Shown: positions 8,607-17,158, numbered from the stretch's first letter. The stretch: DNA of 64,000 nucleotides from an uncultured Alphaproteobacteria bacterium (GCA_934272785.1 CAKQSE010000002.1:1-64000); one strand, 5' to 3'. Notes: generated from the sequence alone by a model not told the origin. Numbers and translations are program-made.

Positions 8607-8984
8607 ATGAAGAAACTGAGTGATGATGATATCTTGGCAATGGCAGGGGGCGATTTTGTCCCAGATGCGCGCGCCGTCAACAAATCTGTGCGGGCGAAAT
8701 TACGTCTGGGGACGCTGATTCCAGACGCGCCGACCGATGTGCCAAAATATGCACGATTGGACCTGCACCAGATGACCGAAGACCAGGCGTGGAACGCAAT
8801 CATGGAACTGGCCACGTCGGGCGTGCGGCGCGCACAAATCATCACTGGCGCGTCGGGCATTTTGCACCAGAAATTTCCGCAATGGGCACGCGAAAGTATC
8901 TTGAGCCCATATATAATGGAATTTGCACCAATCAATAATGGCAGTTTTGATGTTCGCTTTCGTCGCATGACGCGCGACGCGTAA
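8607..8984 (+). CDS. Smr-domain protein
   Basis: 125 aa. A basic N-terminal segment (about 1-50) is followed by a C-terminal Smr domain with LDLHQMTEDQAWNAI (about 50-65) and the ITGASG turn in place of the common TGKG. Smr domains are found in MutS2 and in stand-alone nucleases that nick branched DNA or cleave RNA. TATAAT at 8594-8599 is only 7 nt before the ATG and no Shine-Dalgarno is visible, so the mRNA may be leaderless. It is convergent with the M23 gene, 4 nt between stops. Confidence 0.85.
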   Translation: MKKLSDDDILAMAGGDFVPDARAVNKSVRAKLRLGTLIPDAPTDVPKYARLDLHQMTEDQAWNAIMELATSGVRRAQIITGASGILHQKFPQWARESILSPYIMEFAPINNGSFDVRFRRMTRDA

Positions 8985-8988
8985 TCTG

Positions 8989-9975
8989 TTACCGGTGTTT
9001 ATATCCGCAATGTTTTATCATCGTTGTCGGGTCAATCGAGTATTTATTGCCCCGGGCCGCGTCTGGCGTGATGGCATAGTGCAGATGGGGCCCCGTGCTG
9101 ACGCCTGTGCTGCCCACCTGGCCAATACGACAGCCCGCCGAAACGCGTTCGCCCTGTTTTACCAATGCCTTGCTGAGGTGGCAATACGTGCTGGCATAAT
9201 TATTGTCGTGCGTGATTTTAACATAGATTCCACATGCATTGACGCTGGGGTTGGTCACGACCGTGGTGACAGTGCCATCGGCGGTAGCAAATACATCGGT
9301 GCCCATGGTCGCCGAAATATCAATACCGTAATGCATACGCCGCGTTTTATGCACAGGGTGAATTCGATACCCAAACGGCGACGTTATAATCATTGGGTCC
9401 GCCATCAGTGGGCACCCCGTGGGCAGACGATTTCCCACCGGTGTTTTTTCAACAACCGGGCGACATGTGCGCGCGCCGGCAACCGCCCCCGTTGTGACAG
9501 GCGATGGTGACGGTGCGGGTGTTGCGACAATCGGATTATTTGGCGCGGGCGTTGGGGCGGCGACCGGCGGTTGTGGTTGTGTGGCAACCGGTGGGGTTGT
9601 CGTAATCGGGGTCGGCGTGACGGGCTGCGCATCCGGCGTTGGAACAGCGGGCGTTGTCGGCACCGCTGGTGTGGGGGGCGTCGTATATCCCGCCGCGGCC
9701 AGGTCGGCCATTGCCGCCCGGGTCAGACGATCGATTTCGGCCTGCTCTTCCTCGAATGTAATGCCGGCGTATGGGCACCCGGAAATACAATGACCATTTT
9801 CATCGTATTCTGATTCAAATGGCGTGTATCCTTCGGCCAAGACCGCCATCCGCTGGGTAAATGACAGGTCGTTAAATGTTTTCGGAAATTGTTGCGCCTG
9901 TAACAGACTGGCCGCCGTTGCCGCCGACGCCACCAGTATCAAGCCACCCAAAACAAATATATTCCGCGCTTTCAT
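8989..9975 (-). CDS. M23-family peptidoglycan endopeptidase with Pro-rich linker
   Basis: 328 aa from ATG 9975, which starts a signal peptide (ARNIFVLGGLILVASAATAA). Residues about 45-105 are charged, and about 110-180 form a Pro/Thr/Val linker of PTPAVPTT-type repeats. The C-terminal LytM/M23 domain keeps the zinc ligands HYGIDIS and HLHYAI. It likely cleaves peptide crosslinks or activates amidases at division. TATAAT on the minus strand (9992-9987) sits about 11 nt before the ATG, so the leader is very short. Divergent from htpX. Confidence 0.9.
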   Translation of the reverse strand: MKARNIFVLGGLILVASAATAASLLQAQQFPKTFNDLSFTQRMAVLAEGYTPFESEYDENGHCISGCPYAGITFEEEQAEIDRLTRAAMADLAAAGYTTPPTPAVPTTPAVPTPDAQPVTPTPITTTPPVATQPQPPVAAPTPAPNNPIVATPAPSPSPVTTGAVAGARTCRPVVEKTPVGNRLPTGCPLMADPMIITSPFGYRIHPVHKTRRMHYGIDISATMGTDVFATADGTVTTVVTNPSVNACGIYVKITHDNNYASTYCHLSKALVKQGERVSAGCRIGQVGSTGVSTGPHLHYAITPDAARGNKYSIDPTTMIKHCGYKHR

Positions 9976-10052
9976 TGTCCCATGTATTATAACACATTTT
10001 TTTACTGACGTGGTGGCTTTTTTGTGTATAATCCCCGCCAGAGGCATAATAA

Positions 10053-10976
10053 ATGACAGTATATGATCATATCCGCCGTAATAATATCAAGACCGCTGTT
10101 CTGGTCGCGGCATTTCCACTGATTTTTATCGCATTGGTGTTTTTGTTTGTGTGGTGCGTGGCACCGATTGATACCGCCGTGCGCACCACCGCCCAGGTTG
10201 CAATTCCGACATTTATCGCGTGTGGCGTATGGATGATAATATCGTGGGCATTTGGTGATTCAATGATGCTGAACGCGGCGCACGCCACCGAAATCCACGA
10301 TGATGACAAACAGAACCGTGAAATTTTCCGTGCGGTTGAAAATGTCGCACTGGCGGCCGGATTGCCACGACCACGCGTATATATAATTGATGACGATTCT
10401 ATGAACGCATTTGCCACCGGGCGCAGCCCCCGCGACGCGTCGGTTGCGTTGACACGCGGGATTGTAAAGCGACTGAGTCGTCTGGAACTGGAAGGGGTAA
10501 TCGCCCACGAAATGGCGCACATTGGCAACCGCGATATTCGGTTGGACATGTTGCTGATTACAGGGGTCGGTGTCACAGTCTTTGCCGCCGACGTGATTGG
10601 TCGTACAATTATGTATGGTGGCGCACGCAGCGACGATGATAACAAGAACGGCGGCGCGGCGGTGTTGCTGATGGTGTGGCTGGCGTTTATGGTGTTTAAT
10701 TGGATTATCACGCCACTGTTGCGGATGGCGGTATCACGCAATCGCGAATATGCCGCTGACGCCACCGGGGCCCAGATAACACGCAATCCGCGCGCGTTGG
10801 CGTCGGCATTGCGCAAGATTACAACCGACTCGCGCGTTGAATGCCTGGACAAGACGGCATCAATGGCGGCCGTGTGTATCGCCGATCCGCGGGGACTGCG
10901 CGAATTCGCGTCCAGCCTGATGGCAACGCACCCGCCGGTGGAAAAACGTATTGAAAGACTGGAATCAATGGCATAA
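10053..10976 (+). CDS. htpX: Membrane zinc protease HtpX
   Basis: 307 aa, M48B family. Two N-terminal membrane segments (about 15-35 and 42-62), then the zinc motif HEMAH (about 152-156), two more hydrophobic segments (about 170-190 and 200-220) and the downstream glutamate in NREYAADATGAQ. It degrades misfolded inner-membrane proteins together with FtsH. A TATAAT at 10027-10032 and GAGG before the ATG give a short leader. It is followed after 12 nt by tdk in the same direction. Confidence 0.95.
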   Translation: MTVYDHIRRNNIKTAVLVAAFPLIFIALVFLFVWCVAPIDTAVRTTAQVAIPTFIACGVWMIISWAFGDSMMLNAAHATEIHDDDKQNREIFRAVENVALAAGLPRPRVYIIDDDSMNAFATGRSPRDASVALTRGIVKRLSRLELEGVIAHEMAHIGNRDIRLDMLLITGVGVTVFAADVIGRTIMYGGARSDDDNKNGGAAVLLMVWLAFMVFNWIITPLLRMAVSRNREYAADATGAQITRNPRALASALRKITTDSRVECLDKTASMAAVCIADPRGLREFASSLMATHPPVEKRIERLESMA

Positions 10977-10988
10977 AAGGAGTATGTG

Positions 10989-11579
10989 ATGGCTAACCTG
11001 CACTTTCATTATGGAACAATGGGATGTTCCAAGTCGGCACAACTGATTATCAATGCGTATAACCAGAACAAAAACGGCAACCAGACCGAGGTGCTGAAAC
11101 CCAAAACCGACAATCGTTTCAGTGCGGACCGCGTTGATTCGCGCGTTGGGATATCGGTTGACGCAATTGTGCGGGAAAATCTGGCCGACTATGCACCAGC
11201 GACAAACACAAAAATGGTCCTGGTGGACGAGGTTCAGTTTTTCACCCCCGCCGATATCGATCGTCTGGTCAAAATCGCGGACAGTCGCCCGATTATCATA
11301 ATGTGCTATGGCCTGATGGTGGACAGCAACGAACACCTGTTCCCGGCGTCCCAACGATTGATAGAGGTTGGCGCAAAACTGCACCGCATGGAATCCACAT
11401 GCCAGATTCCAGGTTGCATGCACCTGGCGACGCACCATTTGCGATTTGATGCGAACGGCAACGTCGTGCGCGCGGGCGAACAAATCGCCGTCGGGGACAG
11501 CAATTATAAATCCGTCTGCCGCCAGCATTTTAACGCGCTGTATCACGCCGCGGGCGCGGACGAACGTGGTGGCCGATAA
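10989..11579 (+). CDS. tdk: Thymidine kinase
   Basis: 196 aa, type II thymidine kinase. The P-loop region reads HYGTMGCSKSAQL, with Cys-Ser in place of the usual G-K/S pattern, as in this family's GPMFSGKS variants. Walker B is VLVDEVQFF, and the zinc lasso has CQIPGC and a later CRQH. It phosphorylates salvaged thymidine. The ATG at 10989 follows AAGGAG; a GTG 3 nt upstream is possible. It is probably cotranscribed with htpX. Confidence 0.93.
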   Translation: MANLHFHYGTMGCSKSAQLIINAYNQNKNGNQTEVLKPKTDNRFSADRVDSRVGISVDAIVRENLADYAPATNTKMVLVDEVQFFTPADIDRLVKIADSRPIIIMCYGLMVDSNEHLFPASQRLIEVGAKLHRMESTCQIPGCMHLATHHLRFDANGNVVRAGEQIAVGDSNYKSVCRQHFNALYHAAGADERGGR

Positions 11580-11634
11580 AAAAGATTATTTTTTCTTGCA
11601 ATCCGAATAAAAATGTATAGAATATAACAACGTT

Positions 11635-11711
11635 GCGCCCATGGCTCAATTGGATAGAGCATCTGACTACGGATCAGAAGGTTGAGGGTTCGAATCCTTC
11701 TGGGCGCGCCA
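11635..11711 (+). tRNA. tRNA-Arg (ACG)
   Basis: 77 nt with encoded CCA. Acceptor GCGCCCA/TGGGCGC, anticodon loop CTACGGA with anticodon ACG, T-loop GGTTCGAATCC. The last 15 bases recur at 11876-11890. Confidence 0.97.
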
Positions 11712-11718
11712 GAATAAA

Positions 11719-11752
11719 AGATACCCACGGTTGAATCCGTGGGTATTTTTTA
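11719..11752 (+). terminator. Terminator after tRNA-Arg
   Basis: ATACCCACGG-TTGAAT-CCGTGGGTAT followed by T5. Confidence 0.88.
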
Positions 11753-11950
11753 TTCCGTGCAAGTCCAAGGGTTCGAACCCGGTCAGAGGGTTCGAACCGC
11801 AGCAAAAAGGCGGAAACGCGCCGGTCCACCGTAGTTTTAACGAAGGTGGATTTTGCCAGGTCGGCGTCAGCCAATCTTCTGGGCGCGCCACCGACCAGAG
11901 GGTTCGACAATGAGTAGGCAAGCCAAGTAATAACGCAATTGCGCCCCACC
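11753..11950. other. att-like tRNA remnant region
   Basis: No gene in this gap. It contains an exact 15-bp copy of the tRNA-Arg 3' end (CTTCTGGGCGCGCCA at 11876-11890, matching 11697-11711). It also has three T-arm-like fragments (AGGGTTCGAACCC near 11772, GAGGGTTCGAACC near 11787, GAGGGTTCGAC near 11898). This suggests a scar of past integration and excision at the tRNA gene. Confidence 0.6.
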
Positions 11951-11976
11951 CCACCGCCACGGCGGTGTTTTTTGTT
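11951..11976 (+). terminator. Small GC hairpin with T run
   Basis: ACCGCC-AC-GGCGGT followed by T6, immediately upstream of the promoter for the Cys-rich gene at 12054. Confidence 0.6.
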
Positions 11977-12005
11977 TGACACGATCGGGCGAAATAAGAT
12001 AGTAT
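11976..12005 (+). promoter_or_regulatory. Promoter of the Cys-rich protein gene
   Basis: TTGACA (11976-11981), an 18-nt spacer and TAGTAT (12000-12005). GGAG lies upstream of the ATG at 12054. Confidence 0.55.
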
Positions 12006-12053
12006 ATCGGCCAAGGGATCACAAAAAACTGTATCGTAGTAACGGAGAGATTT

Positions 12054-12926
12054 ATGTGTATCCCAAAAATAATTTCCACTGTTTTTATTATGTCTGTGAT
12101 TATGTGCCCGGTGCGCAACGCGATGGCGGATTTCTACGCGGGGTATAATGACGAGTGCTGGGTTGATGACGCCGGGAACGACGAATATTGGTTCTGTGGC
12201 CAGCAAAAGGCATCGTGCCGTGGCAATGGGGCAGCGAAAAGAAACACGAAACACTGGCTGTATCACGGACATGGATTTTCGCACTGGGGCCGAAAGTATT
12301 ACTGTTGCAACGGCAGTGGCAGTCGCGAAGGCAAATTTGTTCAAAGTAGCAGCTGGATACAGACCGAGATTGTGACGGTTCAACTGGCCGGTGGCACATG
12401 CAAATATGAAAAGAAATTAAACGCATGCGGCGACGTGGTGTCTGACGTGCCGTGCACCGTGCCAGATTCTTGCACGGGGACACTTTTTTTGCGCAATAAC
12501 GAGTGTGCGGAATCATGCGACCCGGATTATGGTTTTGCCAGTGCGATATCAAACAAGTGCATTGCGTGCCCAACCGACACCACACAGGGCATTGATTCAA
12601 ACGGCGTATGCATACTGTGCAATGGCGCGCAATTGTGGGACAACACCACCGCCCGTTGTATTGAAAAGTCAGAAATGCACGGATATACATCTGATATTTT
12701 ACGGCAGTGTTTTATGTGTCCGAACGACGACCTGTTCCGGCAATGCGTCAGCATACTGGGCGGCACAACAACCGGTGTGACCAACGTCATGCTATCAACC
12801 GCGTCGAAAATCTCGTCAAAAACGATTGACCCGTCAAAACTGGGGACACTGGGCACGGGAAAAATCAAAGAGGCCTTTGCATCCAACCCACAGCAGGTGT
12901 TACGCAAGTGCAACGTGAAACAATAA
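12054..12926 (+). CDS. Secreted Cys-rich repeat protein
   Basis: 290 aa with a signal peptide cleaved after RNAMA. The mature protein has about 26 cysteines in short C-x-x-C or C-x-n-C units (CNGAQLWDNTTARCIEKS, CFMCPNDD, CIACPTD). These resemble the growth-factor-receptor-like or furin-like Cys repeats seen in other exported proteins. The last 70 residues are low in Cys and Ser/Thr/Ile-rich. It is probably extracellular or periplasmic and needs disulfide formation. I cannot assign a function. It stands alone with its own promoter. Confidence 0.75.
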   Translation: MCIPKIISTVFIMSVIMCPVRNAMADFYAGYNDECWVDDAGNDEYWFCGQQKASCRGNGAAKRNTKHWLYHGHGFSHWGRKYYCCNGSGSREGKFVQSSSWIQTEIVTVQLAGGTCKYEKKLNACGDVVSDVPCTVPDSCTGTLFLRNNECAESCDPDYGFASAISNKCIACPTDTTQGIDSNGVCILCNGAQLWDNTTARCIEKSEMHGYTSDILRQCFMCPNDDLFRQCVSILGGTTTGVTNVMLSTASKISSKTIDPSKLGTLGTGKIKEAFASNPQQVLRKCNVKQ

Positions 12927-12976
12927 AACCGCCATTGATACTTGTTGGTGACATCTGTTTATGATATAATTTGGAC

Positions 12977-13333
12977 ATGTCATCCAGTGCTGATTTTATA
13001 AATTTTGTTTATGACGTGGTGCATAATGCAACGCCGGACATTCGATATCGCAAGATGTTCGGGGATTATATGCTGTTTTCGTGCGACAAACCTGTATTGC
13101 TGATTTGCGATGACGTTGTGTATGTAAAACAGATTCCAGATGCGTTGTCTGTATTCGCCGCACATGGCATTACCCCGGACGTCGGGATTCCATATGGTGG
13201 CGCGCGACCACACTATATCATGGATATTGAAAATTACGAACTGGCGAACGACATGGTGCGCGAATTGACGCGCGTGCTGCCCATGCCACGCCCCAAGAAA
13301 AAGAAAATCACCACATCAAAACGCCAGGGATAA
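12977..13333 (+). CDS. TfoX N-terminal-domain protein
   Basis: 118 aa. The TfoX-N signature is visible: RYRKMFGDYMLF (about 24-35), CDDVVYVKQ and GIPYGGARPHYIMD (about 74-87), then a basic Lys/Arg tail. Stand-alone proteins of this domain are common and mostly uncharacterised; the domain was named for competence regulation. TATAAT at 12965-12970, with TTGTTG 17 nt upstream, ends 6 nt before the ATG at 12977 and no Shine-Dalgarno is seen, so the mRNA is likely leaderless. It overlaps the convergent beta-barrel gene by 18 nt. Confidence 0.85.
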   Translation: MSSSADFINFVYDVVHNATPDIRYRKMFGDYMLFSCDKPVLLICDDVVYVKQIPDALSVFAAHGITPDVGIPYGGARPHYIMDIENYELANDMVRELTRVLPMPRPKKKKITTSKRQG

Positions 13334-13891
13334 TCCAACGCGTGGCGTTATACTGGTTGCGTGTGGTCGCGCGATGTAATTGTAATCGGCACCCAACGTG
13401 AACGACACGTGCGAAATATGCAGCACCACGCCCGCCGACACACCGCCGATAAACCCATACCCTGTTTCGGATTCAGACGGTCGGCCGTCATTATAATCCA
13501 ACGAAAAATCATAATAATTTGCCCCCGCCGACAGGCCGACATATGTGCCAAACCACCGTGTCTGGACCAGGTCGTAATAAATACTGGCCATCAAGGACTG
13601 TTGATCCAATGACGCGTCCGTCTGGGTCAGCCATGATGAAAACAGTTCACTGACCGTGTCGCGCTTTTGATACGTCAACTGGATACGCGTGCGGTTATTG
13701 CGCATACCGGCCCCGATATTGAAAACGCCGGTAAAGCCACCCATGTCATACCCGTGAATACGGACGTCTGAATATGTCATACCAAAATCAGACGTCAGAT
13801 ATGGCGTCCATGTGCCCATACTGTAAATACCCGCGCGCGCCGCGCATGGCATGGCGGTAATGATTGCGGCAATAAATAAAAATCGTTTCAT
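13316..13891 (-). CDS. Small outer-membrane beta-barrel protein
   Basis: 191 aa from ATG 13891, which starts the signal peptide (cleavage after PCAARA). The mature protein shows alternating aromatic and polar strands with Gly turns (GVFNIGAGMRNNRTRIQLTY, GTYVGLSAGANYYDFSL). It ends in a terminal Phe strand (VGLSLAF), the typical BAM signal. Likely an eight-stranded barrel of the opacity/OmpW-like class. Function unknown. The longer frame upstream lacks a signal and is rejected. Confidence 0.82.
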   Translation of the reverse strand: MKRFLFIAAIITAMPCAARAGIYSMGTWTPYLTSDFGMTYSDVRIHGYDMGGFTGVFNIGAGMRNNRTRIQLTYQKRDTVSELFSSWLTQTDASLDQQSLMASIYYDLVQTRWFGTYVGLSAGANYYDFSLDYNDGRPSESETGYGFIGGVSAGVVLHISHVSFTLGADYNYIARPHATSITPRVGLSLAF

Positions 13892-13981
13892 AATGCGGCC
13901 CCCGGTCCCTGTGTTTATATCCCCACAATAGCACGCCGTCGCCATCAATGGCAAGGGCCAAGTTGCGCGAATAATGTCTGC

Positions 13982-14010
13982 TTGTGTTTTCAGCAAAACT
14001 GTTATATAAT
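13982..14010 (+). promoter_or_regulatory. Promoter of the candidate structured RNA
   Basis: TTGTGT (13982-13987), a 17-nt spacer and TATAAT (14005-14010). The predicted transcript starts near 14017. Confidence 0.6.
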
Positions 14011-14016
14011 TTCAAA

Positions 14017-14190
14017 CGCAGTGGCGGGTTGCCATTGTGGGTTTCATAGCCCCGAATAGAGCGTCCGAGATGACGATACATCTCCAACCATACTTGGGTT
14101 GGAGGGTCGTGAATATACCGAATAAACGACACTATACTCTATTATAGCTATGAAACTCCAACCACCTGATTTTCTGGTGGTTTTCTTTTT
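14017..14190 (+). ncRNA. Candidate structured RNA or leader, about 174 nt
   Basis: It lies between a good promoter and an intrinsic terminator and has no open frame with a ribosome binding site. Visible pairings: a 5' hairpin CAGTGGC/GCCATTG (14019-14037); a long-range stem GTTTCATAG (14041-14049) with CTATGAAAC (14148-14156); and an inner stem AATAGAG (14055-14061) with CTCTATT (14137-14143). Inside these are hairpins GAGATG/CATCTC (14067-14084), CCAACC/GGTTGG (14084-14102) and GTCGT/ACGAC (14106-14130). It lacks the SRP, tmRNA and RNase P consensus motifs I know. It could be a stand-alone sRNA or an attenuator for the small ORF at 14202. Unassigned. Confidence 0.55.
14159..14190 (+). terminator. 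Terminator of the candidate RNA
   Basis: AACCACC-TGATTTTCT-GGTGGTT then TTTCTTTTT, placed between the structured RNA and the ORF at 14202. Confidence 0.8.
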
Positions 14191-14201
14191 GGGGGGCGCA
14201 T

Positions 14202-14384
14202 ATGAAAATCGGTGTTCAAATTGAGCAAATTCGCCAAGAAATGGGATTGTCCGTTGTCTTTATGTGCAACGCCATGGATTTGACGCCTGGCGAATACGAA
14301 CGCCTGGCCATCGGACGGTATACCTTAAATACATTTCAATTGATTAGTTTTATCAGTGCAACGCACCACAGCCTGGTATTTTAA
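14202..14384 (+). CDS. Tiny HTH-like protein
   Basis: 60 aa. Residues 1-45 read like a shortened XRE-type helix-turn-helix (IEQIRQEMGLSVVFMCNAMD, then LTPGEYERLAIGRYTLNTFQ). GGGGGGCG precedes the ATG by 5 nt. It sits just behind the terminator of the candidate RNA, so expression would need read-through or its own promoter. A dispersed-repeat head starts 2 nt after its stop. It could be a DNA-binding regulator or a short antitoxin-like protein; no toxin gene is adjacent. Confidence 0.5.
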   Translation: MKIGVQIEQIRQEMGLSVVFMCNAMDLTPGEYERLAIGRYTLNTFQLISFISATHHSLVF

Positions 14385-14385
14385 A

Positions 14386-14747
14386 AGTGAGTAAGTGATA
14401 TAGTGATTTAGTTTTAGAATAGAAAACTTAAAAACTTGTCATTCCTGCGCAGGCAGGAATAGGGTCTAAGAAATTACTTATGCTCATTGTTGCACAATAT
14501 ACGCAAAAATAAGGACCTAACCACACAACACCATCATACCGGCGCAGGAGGGTCACCATTGTGTTTCCTTGGCATGTCGTAATCGGGCGATTGGTCCCCA
14601 ATAATAAAATCTGCGATTGTTTGGATATGGCTCGCGTTTGCTCGCACTGTATAGCCCCTATTCCTGCCTGCGCAGGAATGACAATAAAGAGTGTCCGCCA
14701 TTGGCGGACACATCCATTGCTCTCTGCTCTCTACACTCTGCTCTCTA
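14386..14747. repeat. Dispersed repeat, copy B
   Basis: About 362 bp, the cleanest copy of a family also at 1067-1415 (A) and 62318-62727 (C). Order: head AGTGAGTAAGTGATATAGTG, TTTTAGAATAG, palindrome GTCATTCCTGCGCAGGCAGG (14438-14467), then a body with CTCGC...TTTGCTCGCACTG. The palindrome recurs in inverse orientation (about 14655-14682), followed by GTGTCCGCCATTGGCGGACAC hairpin parts and the tail CATTGCTCTCTGCTCTCTAC (14715-14747). Non-coding. The head matches the ends of the four-helix-bundle element at 29963-30394. Confidence 0.85.
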
Positions 14748-14777
14748 AAAAAAACGCCCCGAGTGGGGCGTTTTTTT
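14748..14777 (-). terminator. Terminator of groESL
   Basis: ACGCCCC-GAGT-GGGGCGT with A and T runs on both sides, just past the groEL stop codon. Confidence 0.88.
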
Positions 14778-16395
14778 ACATCATGCCTGGCATGCCGCCA
14801 CCCATCGCTGGCGTGGCTGGTTTTTCTTCGGGGATTTCGGACATTACGCATCCCGTGGTCAGGATTGCACCCGCGGTTGATGCCGCCGCCTGGATTGCGG
14901 TTTTCACAACCTTGGCCGGGTCAATAATGCCCGCCGCCATCATATCGACGTATTCGCCGGTCTGGGCATTGTATCCGAAATTATAGTCGGACGATTCCGA
15001 AACCTTGCCCACGACGATTTCGCCCGACACGCCCGCGTTTTCGGCAATCTGGGCACATGGGGCAACGATTGCACGGCGAACGATATCAATACCGACGTTC
15101 TGGTCAGTGTTCGCGCCATGAACATTTGCCAATGCCGCCGCCGCACGAACCAGCGCAATACCGCCACCGGCCACGATACCATCGGCAACCGCCGCACGTG
15201 TCGCCGCCAACGCGTCGTCAACACGGTCTTTCTTTTCTTTAACTTCGACCTCGGTCATACCGCCAACCTTGATAACGGCGACGCCACCGACCAATTTCGC
15301 CAGACGTTCAGACAATTTTTCACGATCATATTCCGATGTCGTTGTGGACAACAGTTTGCGAATTTCGTCCGCACGCGCGTCAATGGCCGATTTGTCACCC
15401 GCGCCCTGGGCAATCAGGGTTGAATCCTTGCTGACGACGACCTTTTTCGCACTGCCCAGCACCGCCGGGGTAATGTTTTCAAATGTCATACCCATATCGT
15501 CCGAAATAACGGTTGCGCCGGTCACCGCCGCGATATCTTTCAGCATTTCCTTGCGGCGATCGCCAAAGCCTGGGGCCTTGACCGCGCAAACTTTCAGGCC
15601 ACCGCGCAGACGGTTCAGCACCAATGTCGCCAACGCTTCGGATTCAACATCTTCGGCAATAATCAACAGTGGGCGTCCCGATTGTGCGATTGGTTCCAAA
15701 ATTGGTAGCAATGCCTGTAATCCTGTGATTTTCTTTTCAGAAACCAGGATTTGCGCGCCGTCCAATTCCGCCAGCATTTTTTCGCTGTTTGTGACAAAGT
15801 ATGGCGACATGAATCCCTGGTCAAACTGCATCCCCTCGACCACGTCGATTTCGGTCTCTAACCCTTTGGCCTCTTCGACTGTAATTACGCCTTCGCGGCC
15901 AACCTTTTCCATTGCGCCGGCGATTTTTTCACCGATATCACGGTCGGAATTCGCAGAAATTGTCGCGACCTGGGCGATTTCCGCGCTGTCTTTGACCGGG
16001 CGGGCATGTGCGTCAATATCGGCAACAACCGCCGACACCGCCATATCAATACCGCGCTTTACATCCATCGGGTTCATACCCGCGGCGATAACACGGCGAC
16101 CCTCGCGTATAATTTTTTGTGCCAGGACGGTTGCGGTTGTTGTGCCGTCACCCGCATCATCACCGGCCTTTTTCGCCACTTCTTGGACCATGCGGGCACC
16201 GATGTTTTCCGCCGGGTCTTTCAGTGATACGGCCTTGGCCACGGTCACGCCGTCCTTGGTTGCGACCGGCGCGCCATACGATTTTTCAATGATTACCGTG
16301 CGCCCCTTGGGCCCCATGGTGATCTTAACGGCATCGGCCAATTTATCGACGCCCGCCGCCAGTTTATCTGTATCGAAAACAATATTTTTTGCCAT
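14776..16395 (-). CDS. groEL: Chaperonin GroEL, 60 kDa
   Basis: 539 aa, full length. The start [20 protein letters not shown], the ATP motif [11 protein letters not shown] (about 85-95) and the flexible C-terminal GGM tail (MGGGMPGMM) are all typical. It forms the double-ring folding chamber that works with GroES. The order groES-groEL with a 15-nt gap marks one operon. Nothing unusual in the protein. Confidence 0.99.
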   Translation of the reverse strand: MAKNIVFDTDKLAAGVDKLADAVKITMGPKGRTVIIEKSYGAPVATKDGVTVAKAVSLKDPAENIGARMVQEVAKKAGDDAGDGTTTATVLAQKIIREGRRVIAAGMNPMDVKRGIDMAVSAVVADIDAHARPVKDSAEIAQVATISANSDRDIGEKIAGAMEKVGREGVITVEEAKGLETEIDVVEGMQFDQGFMSPYFVTNSEKMLAELDGAQILVSEKKITGLQALLPILEPIAQSGRPLLIIAEDVESEALATLVLNRLRGGLKVCAVKAPGFGDRRKEMLKDIAAVTGATVISDDMGMTFENITPAVLGSAKKVVVSKDSTLIAQGAGDKSAIDARADEIRKLLSTTTSEYDREKLSERLAKLVGGVAVIKVGGMTEVEVKEKKDRVDDALAATRAAVADGIVAGGGIALVRAAAALANVHGANTDQNVGIDIVRRAIVAPCAQIAENAGVSGEIVVGKVSESSDYNFGYNAQTGEYVDMMAAGIIDPAKVVKTAIQAAASTAGAILTTGCVMSEIPEEKPATPAMGGGMPGMM

Positions 16396-16410
16396 AATTT
16401 TGTCCTTTGA

Positions 16411-16698
16411 TTATTCCAAAATTCCCAAAATGTCAGATTCTTTGATTAAAACGTAATCAGTGCCGTCAATTTTAACCTCGTTCGCGGACGATGCCCATTT
16501 CGCAAACAGGACAGTATCGCCAACTTTGACACTCATCGGGACGCGCGCACCGTGTTCATATACGCCATCGCCCACCGCAACAACGCGACCACGCGATGGT
16601 TTTTCCTTGGCATTATCGGGGATAATAATTCCGCCGGCGGTCTTGGCTTCTTCGTTCAGACGCGTCAGCAAGACGTAATTGTGTAAAGGCTTCATCAT
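16411..16698 (-). CDS. groES: Co-chaperonin GroES, 10 kDa
   Basis: 95 aa with the family core [10 protein letters not shown], the mobile loop [20 protein letters not shown] and GKV-type strand GRVVAVGDG. It caps GroEL. The double ATG (16698 and 16695) follows GGAG by 8-11 nt. Upstream on the minus strand TTGAAA (16751-16746) precedes an ATTATATA region, a promoter that could serve sigma70 or sigma32. The CIRCE inverted repeat (TTAGCACTC...GAGTGCTAA) is absent, so HrcA control is not evident. Confidence 0.97.
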   Translation of the reverse strand: MMKPLHNYVLLTRLNEEAKTAGGIIIPDNAKEKPSRGRVVAVGDGVYEHGARVPMSVKVGDTVLFAKWASSANEVKIDGTDYVLIKESDILGILE

Positions 16699-16810
16699 TG
16701 TTAAATTCTCCTTGTTCCACGTATATATAATGCGACGCCGATGGATTTCAATACTTGATTTTGCGTTTTGTGTATAATATCCTGGGCAGGTGAAATCCCA
16801 GGGGGCAAAT

Positions 16811-17158
16811 ATGTATAATTCTGACAATGTTTTTGCAAAAATCATCGCGGGACAAATCCCGTGCAAACAGGTGTACAGTGACGAATACGCACTGGCATTT
16901 TTTGACGTGAACCCACGGGCCAAGACGCACGTCCTGGTCGTGCCACGTGGTGAATATACCGACATTTACGATTTTACCGCAAATGCCCCGGCGGAATTAC
17001 AGCGTGGATTCTGGGCGGCGGTGCGCAAGACCGTTGATACATTGGGATTAAATGGAAATTTCCGCGTGGTCGCAAATACTGGCGCAGGGGCCGGCCAATC
17101 GGTATTTCATTTTCACTTGCATGTTATGAGTGATGAACGATTCAAAACAGACTTTTAA
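16811..17158 (+). CDS. HIT-family nucleotide hydrolase
   Basis: 115 aa, the typical size. The N-terminal [18 protein letters not shown] and catalytic histidine triad HFHLHV (about 104-109) identify a Hint-branch HIT protein, which hydrolyses phosphoramidates such as AMP-lysine. The ATG at 16811 has AGGGGGC upstream. The leader contains a CCTGGG/CCCAGG hairpin (16781-16802) whose 3' arm runs into the ribosome binding site. It overlaps the next gene by 26 nt. Confidence 0.93.
   Translation: MYNSDNVFAKIIAGQIPCKQVYSDEYALAFFDVNPRAKTHVLVVPRGEYTDIYDFTANAPAELQRGFWAAVRKTVDTLGLNGNFRVVANTGAGAGQSVFHFHLHVMSDERFKTDF

Noticed and set aside
11667..12383. Minus-strand frames over tRNA-Arg and the att-like region
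   Set aside because: They translate tRNA-like fragments in antisense and have no initiation signal.
14017..14190. 6S RNA or SRP RNA
   Set aside because: The structure is multi-branched rather than a rod with a central bubble, and the SRP apical-loop motif is missing.
14202..14384. Toxin-antitoxin pair at the tiny HTH-like gene
   Set aside because: No adjacent toxin-like gene; the flanks are an RNA unit and a repeat.
15269..16456. 395-codon plus-strand frame opposite groEL
   Set aside because: Antisense shadow of groEL produced by its codon bias.
16699..16790. CIRCE operator upstream of groES
   Set aside because: The TTAGCACTC-N9-GAGTGCTAA inverted repeat is not present.
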